Origin: Schistocerca nitens
Taxonomy: Eukaryota > Arthropoda > Insecta > Orthoptera > Acrididae
Length of the DNA stretch: 64,000 bases
Assembly: GCF_023898315.1 (NCBI RefSeq)
Contig: NC_064617.1
Coordinates: 715,501,202 to 715,565,201 of the forward strand
Direction: 5' to 3'
Position 1 is the first letter of the stretch; every line of letters starts with the position of its first letter. The position numbers were made by a program, and so were the translations under genes. Positions 34,325-44,310 of the stretch are shown piece after piece. The notes under the pieces are model-generated. The model saw nothing but the letters and a program-made list of their open reading frames with translations. It was not told where the DNA came from and searched no databases.

Positions 34325-37273
34325 ATGCCGCGAAAGACTGTGAATAGTGTATCGCGAGGTATTTTGAATGAAATTACCGATTTAAACAACGTGACTGATA
34401 GTAATTCGGACACGCAGTGTAATAATGACAATCCTGCGTGCACCGACAATCAATGCTTTCCAACCACTAATGATGACTTTTGTCTTAATGATGAACAAAC
34501 GAACTCGGTTATGTCCTCTGTTGATTTGACGACAATCAATGACGCGGGGCGCTCTATTGTAATGAGCGCTGCCCAGCTTAACACACCCGGTTTGGAAAAT
34601 TCAAATAACGTACAGACAAATTTTTCGAATGAAAATGATCAATGTACGGAAAGTACGCCGGATTTATTTAATTCCGAAATAGTGACAGACAGTGTAAATT
34701 CGACTGAGAAACCTTTGTGTGAATCTCAGAATAACCAAATGGTTACTGAAAATGAGACAATTCCAGATCCAGTATTAATTAACACAGAGAATAGAAATGC
34801 TAATTTTGGCTTGGAACAAATTATGGCATTTTTGCAACAAAGTTTCAGACAACAGAGTGAAAAACAAGACAAACTTAGTGAACAGGTCAGACAACAGAGT
34901 GAAAAACAAGACAAACTTAGTGAACAGGTCAGACAACAGAGTGAAAAACAAGACAAACTTAGTGAACAGGTCAGACAACAGAGTGAAAAATTAGACAACA
35001 ATTCCAGGCAGCTTAGTGAACAAATTAGAGCCGTTGCCGCGCAATGTCATGACACTAAGGAACAGTTACGCGAGGAAATTGAGGCTTGTTCAAGAAAAAG
35101 TAGCGAAGAAATTAGGTCTGTAGCTCTGGAATTAAGGGAATCGCAAACAGCTGCAACAGAAACACTCAGAGACGAAATTAGCGGAGTCGCTAAACAATGC
35201 TCTGAAAAAGCTACACAATTACGCGACGAGTTTAAAGCAATGACAACAGAACTTTCGCGCACAATGGATGAAAAGATTGACGCGAAATTCGAACAACAGA
35301 ACACTCAAATTAATGAACGTCTTAGTCTTCACATACAGAACAGTGATACGCGTTTCCGCAAATTTATTGATGATCAAAATAAAGTCAAACGTCAAGTCAT
35401 GGAAACAATCACTGCACAGAGACAAGAAGACAAACGTAAGATGTTTGCGAAAGCAAAAACATACGTAGACAACAATATTGCTACAATGTCCGATAAAATT
35501 AATACCATCGAACAGTTGAACGCGGAATTACGCGATGAAATTTCTGATCTTAAATCAAAAACAGATACACATACAGCAGATATTCAGACAGTGACAGACA
35601 GATTTGAAGAATTAGAAATAACACAGGATTCCGATGTCGTCAAAGCTGACATTAAACAACTGAACGAAATTACACGTAAGTTGCAAAAACAGATTAATGC
35701 GTCCGATTCTAAAAACGATGATCAGGCAAAAATACTGACTGAAAAATGTGATGAATTGGCCAGTCGTATTGATGTGATCGAAAGTACTAATGACAACAAA
35801 TCAGACGATACTTCACCGGTTTCATTTAACCAAACACCGGAATTTCAAAATCTACAGCAGACTATTAATGAGATAGATTCATCTAATAACACATTGCGTC
35901 GAAAACTGTCAAGTTTACAGCAGGAAGTAACAGAGTTGAAAAATATTTCGGTTAATAACGCATCACAGCAGACGCCACTTTGCGAACATTTGTCAGATTC
36001 GCGCAACGCGTGCAATTTGGGTAATCTACAAAGAGCACCCGACTTTGATTCCGAACAATCACAGTTCAACAGATTCTCTTACAACCATGAACCTGTTCCA
36101 TCACACAGAGACGATAATTTCGATTACAAACATTTTCTGTCAGTGAGAAAGTTTAAAATATTTAAAAACGACAGAACACAGATTCACCCGCTAGATTGGA
36201 TACAACAGTTTAGCTTTGCTTTTCCACCGACTTGGCCCGTTACGCACAAACTGGAATTTATTTGCAGCTTTTTGGAAGGCGAACCGGCAACTCGTATGAG
36301 GCCGATCGCGAGACAATGTTATTCAGTAGAGGAATTTCAGAATGCTTTTCTGTCAGCGTACTGGTCGAAGACGACACAGCGTGGAATTAAAGATCAGTTA
36401 ATTAGCTTACCAAATTATGAGAACTCCAATTTTCCCAGTGTCACTCAATTCTTTGAACACATGGTGCAACAAAATCAGTATTTAAGTGAACCTTATAGTG
36501 AATCTGCACTTATTCAATTATGTATCTCTAAATTACCACGATCATTAAGAGTGTCACTTCTAACGGGTCAGCAAAAAGAAAACATTTCAGCATTCAGAGA
36601 TCTATTGCAGCTTTTAGAAGTGCAGCAATCTGATTATTCTTTCGTAAACAAAAATTTTTCGTATAGTAATCAAAGTCAACAAACTTACAGTAATTACGAT
36701 CAGGGACGTAATTTCAACAGGAAAAGTAACAGACACTTTAGGAACGACAACCACCAGAACTTTAATAACAGGCAAAATTCTCATTATCAATATCATCAAA
36801 ATATTCAGCTACAGGAACCACCTTTTAGTAACAATAGACGATTTCCACCACAACAGCATGAAAACCAGCCGGTTAGAATACCTAACCAACAATGGAATGC
36901 ACAAGGTCAACCAGCTTTTAATGTTTCGCCGCGTGCAAGTATACTCCCAGATACAACAAATGGTAACGCACGGCAGCAAAGGAACAACTACGTACAGAAA
37001 ACACAGTATTTCAATTCCTATCGCAATGCACCGTATAGGAACGACTATTACGACAGACGTAGAAATAATGAGGACAATTTTCAGCGTACATCTAACAACA
37101 GTCGGTCCTACCAGCAGCAAAATGATCAGCAACAACATATTCTTGTGAATGAACCCGATAGTAGGTATCACCCAGGGCGTAACACGTCTGGAAGAAGTAA
37201 TAGAACTGTTCAAATTGTAGAAATGCCACAACATCCTCGTGATGATAATAATAACACGTCAGATAGAATCTGA
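34325..37273 (+). CDS. Gag polyprotein of Gypsy copy 1 (982 residues, unusually long)
   Basis: The probable start is ATG 34325 (MPRKTVNSV, context AAAATG); an upstream in-frame ATG at 34310 is also possible. A Ser/Thr/Asn-rich N-terminus is followed by a long heptad-like coiled coil (about residues 160-560). That region opens with three perfect 42-bp repeats encoding QQSEKQDKLSEQVR-type units (34847-34972). The capsid-like retrotransposon gag domain lies at about 600-775 (KFKIFKNDRTQIHPLDWIQQ to LLEVQQSDY). The tail is Asn/Gln/Arg-rich and basic, with no CCHC zinc knuckle. Ordinary Gypsy Gags are roughly half this length. It ends at TGA 37271-37273, which lies in a readthrough context. Confidence 0.93.
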   Translation: MPRKTVNSVSRGILNEITDLNNVTDSNSDTQCNNDNPACTDNQCFPTTNDDFCLNDEQTNSVMSSVDLTTINDAGRSIVMSAAQLNTPGLENSNNVQTNFSNENDQCTESTPDLFNSEIVTDSVNSTEKPLCESQNNQMVTENETIPDPVLINTENRNANFGLEQIMAFLQQSFRQQSEKQDKLSEQVRQQSEKQDKLSEQVRQQSEKQDKLSEQVRQQSEKLDNNSRQLSEQIRAVAAQCHDTKEQLREEIEACSRKSSEEIRSVALELRESQTAATETLRDEISGVAKQCSEKATQLRDEFKAMTTELSRTMDEKIDAKFEQQNTQINERLSLHIQNSDTRFRKFIDDQNKVKRQVMETITAQRQEDKRKMFAKAKTYVDNNIATMSDKINTIEQLNAELRDEISDLKSKTDTHTADIQTVTDRFEELEITQDSDVVKADIKQLNEITRKLQKQINASDSKNDDQAKILTEKCDELASRIDVIESTNDNKSDDTSPVSFNQTPEFQNLQQTINEIDSSNNTLRRKLSSLQQEVTELKNISVNNASQQTPLCEHLSDSRNACNLGNLQRAPDFDSEQSQFNRFSYNHEPVPSHRDDNFDYKHFLSVRKFKIFKNDRTQIHPLDWIQQFSFAFPPTWPVTHKLEFICSFLEGEPATRMRPIARQCYSVEEFQNAFLSAYWSKTTQRGIKDQLISLPNYENSNFPSVTQFFEHMVQQNQYLSEPYSESALIQLCISKLPRSLRVSLLTGQQKENISAFRDLLQLLEVQQSDYSFVNKNFSYSNQSQQTYSNYDQGRNFNRKSNRHFRNDNHQNFNNRQNSHYQYHQNIQLQEPPFSNNRRFPPQQHENQPVRIPNQQWNAQGQPAFNVSPRASILPDTTNGNARQQRNNYVQKTQYFNSYRNAPYRNDYYDRRRNNEDNFQRTSNNSRSYQQQNDQQQHILVNEPDSRYHPGRNTSGRSNRTVQIVEMPQHPRDDNNNTSDRI
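34847..34996 (+). repeat. 42-bp in-frame tandem repeat inside gag
   Basis: Three identical 42-bp units (34847-34888, 34889-34930, 34931-34972) plus a partial fourth, each adding 14 residues to the coiled coil. The antisense ORFs across it are mirror artefacts. Confidence 0.95.
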
Positions 37274-37277
37274 CTAG
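37271..37277 (+). promoter_or_regulatory. Gag stop codon in readthrough context (UGA-CUAG), copy 1
   Basis: The gag frame ends at TGA followed directly by CTAG. The same frame stays open for 36 more codons and joins the pol ORF, whose first ATG comes only inside the protease. UGA followed by CUAG is an established context for efficient stop-codon readthrough in animals. Together with its conservation in copy 2, this suggests it sets the Gag to Gag-Pol ratio. Confidence 0.7.
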
Positions 37278-40200
37278 ATACTGTACAGGACGCATCTTCC
37301 AATAACACAAGCACTAGTTTTGACACGCAAAATGTTGTTCACGAGAATGTAATTACGTTTGACGACATCAGAGACACTCTTTTGCAGGAAAAACCAGTTG
37401 TTCAGAAAACTATTTCACATCCTGTCATCGAAATTAAAATTGGTTCATCGAAATTTTCAGCGGTAATAGATTCCGGATCACCTATGTCAGTTATTAATGA
37501 GGAAACTTTTAACGAGTGCAACAAAGAGAATACTTATCCTACATTACCTTTAGGCAAAACGAAAGTGAAAGGAGCAGTATCGAGTAAAGGAGTGGATGTA
37601 AAATTACAGACGCATTTATCATTTTGTATTGGAGGTCATACTTTTCATTCAAATTTTTGGATTGTTCCCTTATTGACAACAGACGTTATTTTAGGCATGA
37701 ACTTTCTCGTACAACACGACGCAGTGGTTGATTTTCAAAATTCTTATTTAATGTTGAAAGACGAAAATGTACAATTAGCTTTAGAGTTTCAGCACTCATT
37801 ATCGACAGAAGAGGAAACAATTAACCGCACAGAGGTCATTTCAGTATCGCGTAACATAGACTGTAATCCCACATTGTTCACGGATACGTACGTACACAAC
37901 TATAATACTCCAGACGAAACTGACTACGACGTAATGCAGATGATTTCCGATAAGGTTAAACAAAGCAGTGCAAATACAGACGATGAACGAACGCAATTAC
38001 ACAAAATTCTTTTACAACAAGCTCCAGTTTTCGACAACATTCCTGGTACTATGTCCGGCTTTATGTACGAATTTCAAGTCAAACAGCACGACACATTTAA
38101 AGCAAAGCATTATCCCATTCCATATATCCACAGAGAACAAGTTAAAAAAGAATTGCAGGATATGCTCGATCAAGGAATTATTGAACCAGCAGTTAGCCCG
38201 TACATAAACCCGCTGCATATTGTTAAGAAAAAAGATGGCTCACTTCGCCTTGTACTTGATTCACGTCACATTAATGACATTATTATTAATGAAACAGATC
38301 GACCACAGACATTAGAAGAACTACTACAGAAATTTCACGGTACAGCTATTTATTCTACACTAGATTTGAAATCGGGATTTTGGCAAATACAACTTCATCC
38401 GAATTGCAGAAAGTATACAGCTTTTCTCTGTTTTGGTGACTGTTATCAATTTTGCAAATTACCATTCGGCTTAACTATTTCCTCTGCAGCTTTTATTCGT
38501 GGTTTGAACACAATACTTCCGACAGAACTTAAAGACAGAATTACGACGTACGTAGACGACATTCTTATTGCAGAAGCTAACTGGTCTGAACATAATCTGA
38601 TCTTAGAACGACTATTGCAAACTTTCCATGCACAAGGACTCACAGTTAACCTCAGTAAATCGCATTTTGCTAAAACTTCTATAAAATTTCTTGGACACGT
38701 AATTTCAGCAGAAGGCATTGCGCCTGATCCAGAAAAACTTCAAGCTCTACGTGACATTACTGTTCCTACAACAAAGAAACAATTACGCAGTTTTTTGGGT
38801 TTAATTAACTTTTTTCGTAAATTTATTCATCACTCTGCTTTAGACACACCTAGATTATGCCAATTAACAGGTAAAAATACTATTTGGTCATGGGATAAGC
38901 AAGCACATTCTGAATTCGTGAACCTGAAACATGCTTTGTTGAATGCTCCACTTTTATCGCACCCAGATCTTACTAGAAATTTTTCTATTGCCACCGACAG
39001 TTCCAACACAGCTTTAGGCGTACACATTTTTCAGGAAATTGAAGAAGATAGCTCTACAGTAATTAAAAACATCGCATTTGCAAGCCGTATTTTGTCACCT
39101 GCTGAACGAAATTATTCCGTTACAGAACTGGAAACACTATGTGTTGTATGGGCTTTTACGAGATTTAGGCACTTTCTTTATGGCAGACATACCACCGTTT
39201 ACACAGACCACAGAGCGATACAATTTTTACTTTCAGCTAAATTTACTCACGACAGACTAAGTAGATGGAAACTGTATTTACAGGAATTTAATTTTACGAT
39301 TGTTCACATTCCCGGCACACAAAATGTAATAGCAGACGCACTTTCTCGTTCTCTCAGCAACAATCAGCAAGACGTAGCAACCAACTTCTGCAAAGTAAAT
39401 TTCAGCGTCATGTACATTCAGCAAGTAGCATTTGAAAATTTTATTTCATCGTCATTACAGGACATAGCACGAGAGCAAAGCAAAGACAATGTGTGGAAAG
39501 AAATTAAACACCTTTGGCAAGATAAGAATAATGTTACGATTAGGAACCACTACACTGTACGCAATGACATTCTGTTTCGCCGTTCTCATCCAGACAGCAA
39601 CAACTGGTTATTATGCATTCCTGACGAACTGGTTAACAAATTAATTTGGTATACTCATTTAAGCTACGCACATTATGGAGCTAGAAAATGTTTTCTTATA
39701 CTGAGACAGAACTGTTATTTTACAAACATGGAAAAACGTATACGACGAGTTTTAGCGTCATGTAAAATTTGCCAGAAAGCTAAGTCTGACACAACTTCAC
39801 ACATTCCTCCATTATATCCCATTATACCTGTTAAATTAAGACATATGGCTGCAGTAGACATTTTTGGTCCAATTCCGAGAACTAATAGAGGTTTTTGCTA
39901 CATCTTTGTCGCTGTTGAACTCACTTCGAAATTTGTTACCTTCACTCCGTTACGCAAAGCTACTGCTAAAACTGTTTCGAAAGCATTTGTAAAACATTTT
40001 CTATTTCATGTAGGGCATGTGATGAAAGTAATTTCTGACAATGGATCACAATTTCGTTCTGCTATATGGACACGCATGTTACGAGCTAGAAACATTTCTC
40101 CGATTTATATATCCAAGTACCACGCTTCTTCGAACCCTTGTGAACGATTAATGAAAGAAATTGGTAAACTCTGTAGAATATACTGCCACAAAAGACATGT

Positions 40201-40654
40201 TAATTGGGACACACACATACACTCATTCCAAGATGTAATTAATTCCATTCCAAATGAATCCACTATGCTATCTCCGTCTGTTATACTGAAAAACGTTGAA
40301 CCACCAAACAAAATCAAAGAATTAGTAACATTTCCTACATCTCGTCGATTACGACACCACGAAATAATTGACATTGCGCTGAACAACATCAAACGTGCCG
40401 CAGAGCGCCGGAGAAGACAGCAAAAACAGGTTTGTAGACGCCGAGACTTTCACGTTGGACAGAAGATATTAGTACGTACACACTATTTATCCAGCAAATT
40501 AAAAGGTAAGTGCAGTAAATTTGAACTTCTATACGCAGGTCCATATCGGATTCGCAGCATTCCTCACCCCAATGTTGTACACGTCGAAACTCTGAGAACC
40601 AGAAAATCGAAAGGCAACCATCATGTGTCAAACATTAAACCCTTTATCGAATGA
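37274..40654 (+). CDS. Pol polyprotein of Gypsy copy 1 (protease, RT, RNase H, integrase)
   Basis: Open from directly after the gag stop to 40654; numbering below counts from codon 37382. Aspartic protease: IDSGSPMS with D30. Reverse transcriptase: LDLKSGFWQIQLHP and YVDD at 390-393. RNase H: LSHPDLTRNFSIATDSSN and, further on, TDHRAIQFLL. Integrase: an H-H-C-C zinc site (HLSYAHYGARKC to CKICQKAK), then catalytic D826 (AVDIFGP), D886 (SDNGSQF) and E921 (NPCERLMKE). The C-terminus has a GPY/F-type module (ELLYAGPYRI) and no chromodomain. All catalytic residues are present. No early AUG exists, so expression should be as a Gag-Pol extension. Confidence 0.95.
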   Translation, partial: LDTVQDASSNNTSTSFDTQNVVHENVITFDDIRDTLLQEKPVVQKTISHPVIEIKIGSSKFSAVIDSGSPMSVINEETFNECNKENTYPTLPLGKTKVKGAVSSKGVDVKLQTHLSFCIGGHTFHSNFWIVPLLTTDVILGMNFLVQHDAVVDFQNSYLMLKDENVQLALEFQHSLSTEEETINRTEVISVSRNIDCNPTLFTDTYVHNYNTPDETDYDVMQMISDKVKQSSANTDDERTQLHKILLQQAPVFDNIPGTMSGFMYEFQVKQHDTFKAKHYPIPYIHREQVKKELQDMLDQGIIEPAVSPYINPLHIVKKKDGSLRLVLDSRHINDIIINETDRPQTLEELLQKFHGTAIYSTLDLKSGFWQIQLHPNCRKYTAFLCFGDCYQFCKLPFGLTISSAAFIRGLNTILPTELKDRITTYVDDILIAEANWSEHNLILERLLQTFHAQGLTVNLSKSHFAKTSIKFLGHVISAEGIAPDPEKLQALRDITVPTTKKQLRSFLGLINFFRKFIHHSALDTPRLCQLTGKNTIWSWDKQAHSEFVNLKHALLNAPLLSHPDLTRNFSIATDSSNTALGVHIFQEIEEDSSTVIKNIAFASRILSPAERNYSVTELETLCVVWAFTRFRHFLYGRHTTVYTDHRAIQFLLSAKFTHDRLSRWKLYLQEFNFTIVHIPGTQNVIADALSRSLSNNQQDVATNFCKVNFSVMYIQQVAFENFISSSLQDIAREQSKDNVWKEIKHLWQDKNNVTIRNHYTVRNDILFRRSHPDSNNWLLCIPDELVNKLIWYTHLSYAHYGARKCFLILRQNCYFTNMEKRIRRVLASCKICQKAKSDTTSHIPPLYPIIPVKLRHMAAVDIFGPIPRTNRGFCYIFVAVELTSKFVTFTPLRKATAKTVSKAFVKHFLFHVGHVMKVISDNGSQFRSAIWTRMLRARNISPIYISKYHASSNPCERLMKEIGKLCRIYCHKRHVNWDTHIHSFQDVINSIPNESTMLSPSVILKNVEPPNKIKELVTFPTSRRLRHHEIIDIALNNIKRAAERRRRQQKQVCRRRDFHVGQKILVRTHYLSSKLKGKCSKFELLYAGPYRIRSIPHPNVVHVETLRTRKSKGNHHVSNIKPFIE

Positions 40655-43600
40655 AACCACTTTACGATGTAACATGCTATGAGGCCGTTTACACATTTTG
40701 TGACCACTTATGCAATTATATTCACATGACTAATTATTGATGATTATCGTATTTTTTCTTGGCAAGTGCCCGGCAAGGTAAGGTTAGCAGGTCGCTCTTC
40801 TTGTCGTTACACACTAGACCGTGCATTTTTTCAGATGAACTTACGCATTTTATGAATAATTGTGCAATTCTCTATAATGACGCATTAATTTTATCAAATT
40901 CTCTCTCCATTGAAGTCTTTAATTATCGCATCTATTAACTACACTACATATAAGCTGAACACAACGAATGTCACATTTTGTCTTTCTTATGTATGTACGA
41001 TTGTTTTCATGTTTTGTTTGTATGCACTGTGAACTAGTTAAGGTATAACACACACCATTTGACTTTGACATTTTGCCTTGTGATATCTCAACATCATGAC
41101 TGTTTTACATTTTCCTTTTTTTTGCTGCTGCATTACGATATTCTCTGTACACTTTTTGCCTTTGAACACTGTCTATGCTTTTGAGATATTACGTTTTCTG
41201 TCATGTTATGTTGTATGCTTAATTGAGTCACCATTAACCAGTCACTATTTAATGGGTATATGATTTAAATGCAAGACATTAATCTTTGTTCATCAATTTC
41301 AGAAATAAATGATGCGTACAGGAAATGAATTAAACAGAAGTGGGAATTTCACCTATGGAATAAACGAAAGAAGATGCAATAAGCTAATGAGGACGAGTAA
41401 ATGGATCAGAATTAACAAGCATTAACCAGAATATATTATACACATCGCAGAATAGCAGTCTTAACTAATTTTTTCTTTCAGAATACAAAGCGATTGATGC
41501 AAGCTGTCAGACAGAACTACACATTTTAGTTTTAAGTGATGAAATATGCTAGGGATTAGGAATAGTTGTGTGATGAATAATGAAATGATTTTTGCAGATG
41601 ATAATGAATGCTGATAATGAACAATGATGAAGAATATGGTACTATGAATAATGAAGTTTTTGTTTACAGGTGATGATAATGATGGAGTTATGATGATATG
41701 AATAATGAAGTTTTTCTTTACAGATGAGGATAATGTTGAAGTTATGTATTTATGCTATGTAGTTATTTAAGTATTTGTTGCAGTTTACTTTGACAGCAGG
41801 TGTTATATTGCGTAGTAGGATGACTGAAGGTTTTGGAAAGGACAGCTATGGAACACATTTTTTATACACATTTCACTACCTGTTAATTCGAAGTTCACTA
41901 CTTTTCAGCATAGTCTGCGTTTCTTCTTTCAGCTCAATAATCCATTTTGTATTTTTCTTTCAGGAGAAGCTTTTTATGATAGTTACTAAACTTGTTACTT
42001 ATCATACCTGTTCTAGTACTTGCATTTTTCTTACCCACTTGTGTCTATCATTTATAAATGTGATAACCTTGCTACAACTGACTCATGACGAATGACGTTA
42101 CACAATCTTTTCATTTATAGGAACAACCTAGAAGCAATTTTTTCTCTTATTTCTTCTTGCTTTCCCTTATAATTACCCAAAGCAATGCATTGCTAGCAGA
42201 AAAAAAACAAAATGTATTAACAGTCCCAGATAATGTCACTAGTTTATGTTAATTCTGAATAACACTGATCAGCTCTGAATTGTATGTCACTTGAATAATG
42301 ACTTCTTAATGATACCTAAACATAATTGCCACTATCTATTGTAATGAGAGTACTTATTATGCCCATGCTTATTAATGCTACTAATGTTTTGTACTATTCA
42401 ATACTTGCTGGCCACTGAGTGCCCATAATTAATGTAACTTATAATGCCCATGCTTATTAATGCTATGACTGTAATTAACTGATTTTTCTAATAATGATTT
42501 CTTAATGATATGAAGAATACTGAATGATGAATAATGTTTTATACTATTCAATACTTGCTGGCCACTGAGTGCCCATAATTAATGTAATTACTTATTATGC
42601 CCATGATTATTAAGGCTATGACTGTAATTAACTGATTTTTCTAATAATGATTTCTTAATGATATGAAGAATACTGAATGATGAATAATGTTTTATACTAT
42701 TCAATACTTGCTGGCCACTGAGTGCCAATAATTAATGTAACTTAACGTTTTGTTAGTGTTTTCAATGATGACTTCCCATATTAATACTGAATGATGATAA
42801 ATATTTTGTACTAATCGAAAGTTGCTAGGCCACTGAATGTTAATAGTTACTTGTAAATATGTCATTTGAATGAGGAAAAATGTTTTGTAATACTCAATAC
42901 TTGATGGCGATTGATTACCACTCTTGTCTTTAAATTAATTAATGAACATTTTTCTGTAATACTACATTCATGGTACAGAAATGTTCAATGACTAGAGTAT
43001 GGATACCGCAAACTACTTATGTAATCACTAATCAAGACTTGTGTGTTAGTTAATGTCCTTCACCTTCTGACCTAACTACCTGAAATTATTGTAACATCCA
43101 TTTGTCTTGTCCATCCTCATTATCATGGAGCACTATATTTGGTTTTTGCACTAATTCTACGTTGGTGTGCCGCCTCTTAAAAGCGTGGTGTTGACACGAC
43201 ATGCTGTCCACCACTGTAGGCGAAGAAACTACTTATGTAATCACTAATCAAGACTTTGTTATGGAGCACTGTGTGCCGCCTCTTAAGAGCGTGGTGTTGA
43301 CACGACATGCTGTCCACCACCGTAAGCGATGAAGACGTTATTCTGGTCCCACTGTTTGGTGTACCTGGTATACTGCCAAATGATAGTATGGAATACTACT
43401 ACGACGTTTCACTGTCTTGATACGCTGATAAATACTTCTGGGAACGGAACTGCAGATTGTATCACTTAGTTGTGATTCTGTGGAAAGATATGGACTTTCA
43501 GTGCAGCTATGTGCAAACTAAAGTGCTACAACCATGATGCAATCCTTCCTTTCCTATCCTAATAGTGAAAATCATTTTTTACTAACACCATTTATGTTCA
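40655..43600 (+). other. Gypsy copy 1 non-coding tail, first part
   Basis: AT-rich and without credible ORFs. Contains a CAAGGTAAGG donor-like site near 40775 and acceptor-like tracts such as TTTTTTCTTTCAG near 41480. Repeats of about 150 bp at 42391-42780 share ACTATTCAATACTTGCTGGC at 42392, 42542 and 42695. A shorter duplication near 43160-43320 repeats GACACGACATGCTGTCCACC. The order of blocks matches copy 2. Confidence 0.8.
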
Positions 43601-43619
43601 TGGCCTATACATTTTTTTC

Positions 43620-44180
43620 TCGATTTGTTGAACTCTAGTGCGAGTACACTTGTGTCACTTGTCGACATGATTTTTGCCAATTGTTGTCAAAATACTAAAG
43701 ACATTTTCGATTTGTTTTGAAGTGCAGTATGTGTGCACTCTTGTCATCTATATTGTATATACTTTTTGTGATTTGATGATTTTTTCTACTCTTGCGTTTA
43801 TTTGTTATAAAAATGTTCAAAAGTTTTCAGTGCATGTGCACTTATGTGAATATGTTTTCAACTGAACTACAGTGCCTGTGCACTCTTCTCAATTTTCGAT
43901 ATGATTTGTGTTCATTCTGTATACCTTTTATGATTTATGTCATTTGTTACTCTTGTATATACATTTCGTCTTTTACTGATATGTTCTCCACTGCAGTGCA
44001 TGTGCACTCATGACACTTGTCAACATGATTTTTTTTTGCCTGTTATGAAACTGCTAAAGAATTTTTCAGTGTGTGTACACTTTGTTATCTGTCAAATAAT
44101 TTGTATATACATTTTTCCTGATTTGTTTTGTACTTATATTTTGTCTTGTCTGTAATATTTTGTAATCGGTGCATGCGCAC
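43620..44180 (+). repeat. Degenerate GTGC...GCAC array (copy 1)
   Basis: About seven decayed relatives of the dodecamer seen in copy 2 occur near 43637, 43727, 43828, 43872, 43996, 44069 and 44171. Spacing is less regular than in copy 2. Confidence 0.7.
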
Positions 44181-44290
44181 AACATTTAATTCATGTGATA
44201 CATCTAAATATTTTGTAAATGTTAATTAATTAAAAGAAAAATTTGTTACGATGGCAAGTCCAAATGACTCACCATCGCTGCCAAATTTTT

Positions 44291-44310
44291 GCCCCCCCAG
44301 TGGAGGGTTA
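44291..44310 (+). promoter_or_regulatory. Polypurine region before the 3' LTR
   Basis: GCCCCCCCAGTGGAGGGTTA directly precedes the 3' LTR. The AGTGGAGGG block is the likely plus-strand primer, and the same sequence stands before the LTR of copy 2. Confidence 0.65.

Noticed and set aside
34726-35001. Minus-strand ORFs with repeated Leu/Phe/Cys motifs suggesting membrane repeats
   Set aside because: They are antisense shadows of the 42-bp repeat in gag.
40655-44310. Possible env gene between pol and the 3' LTR
   Set aside because: Longest ORFs are about 106 codons, with no signal peptide or fusion-like features, and they are not conserved with copy 2.
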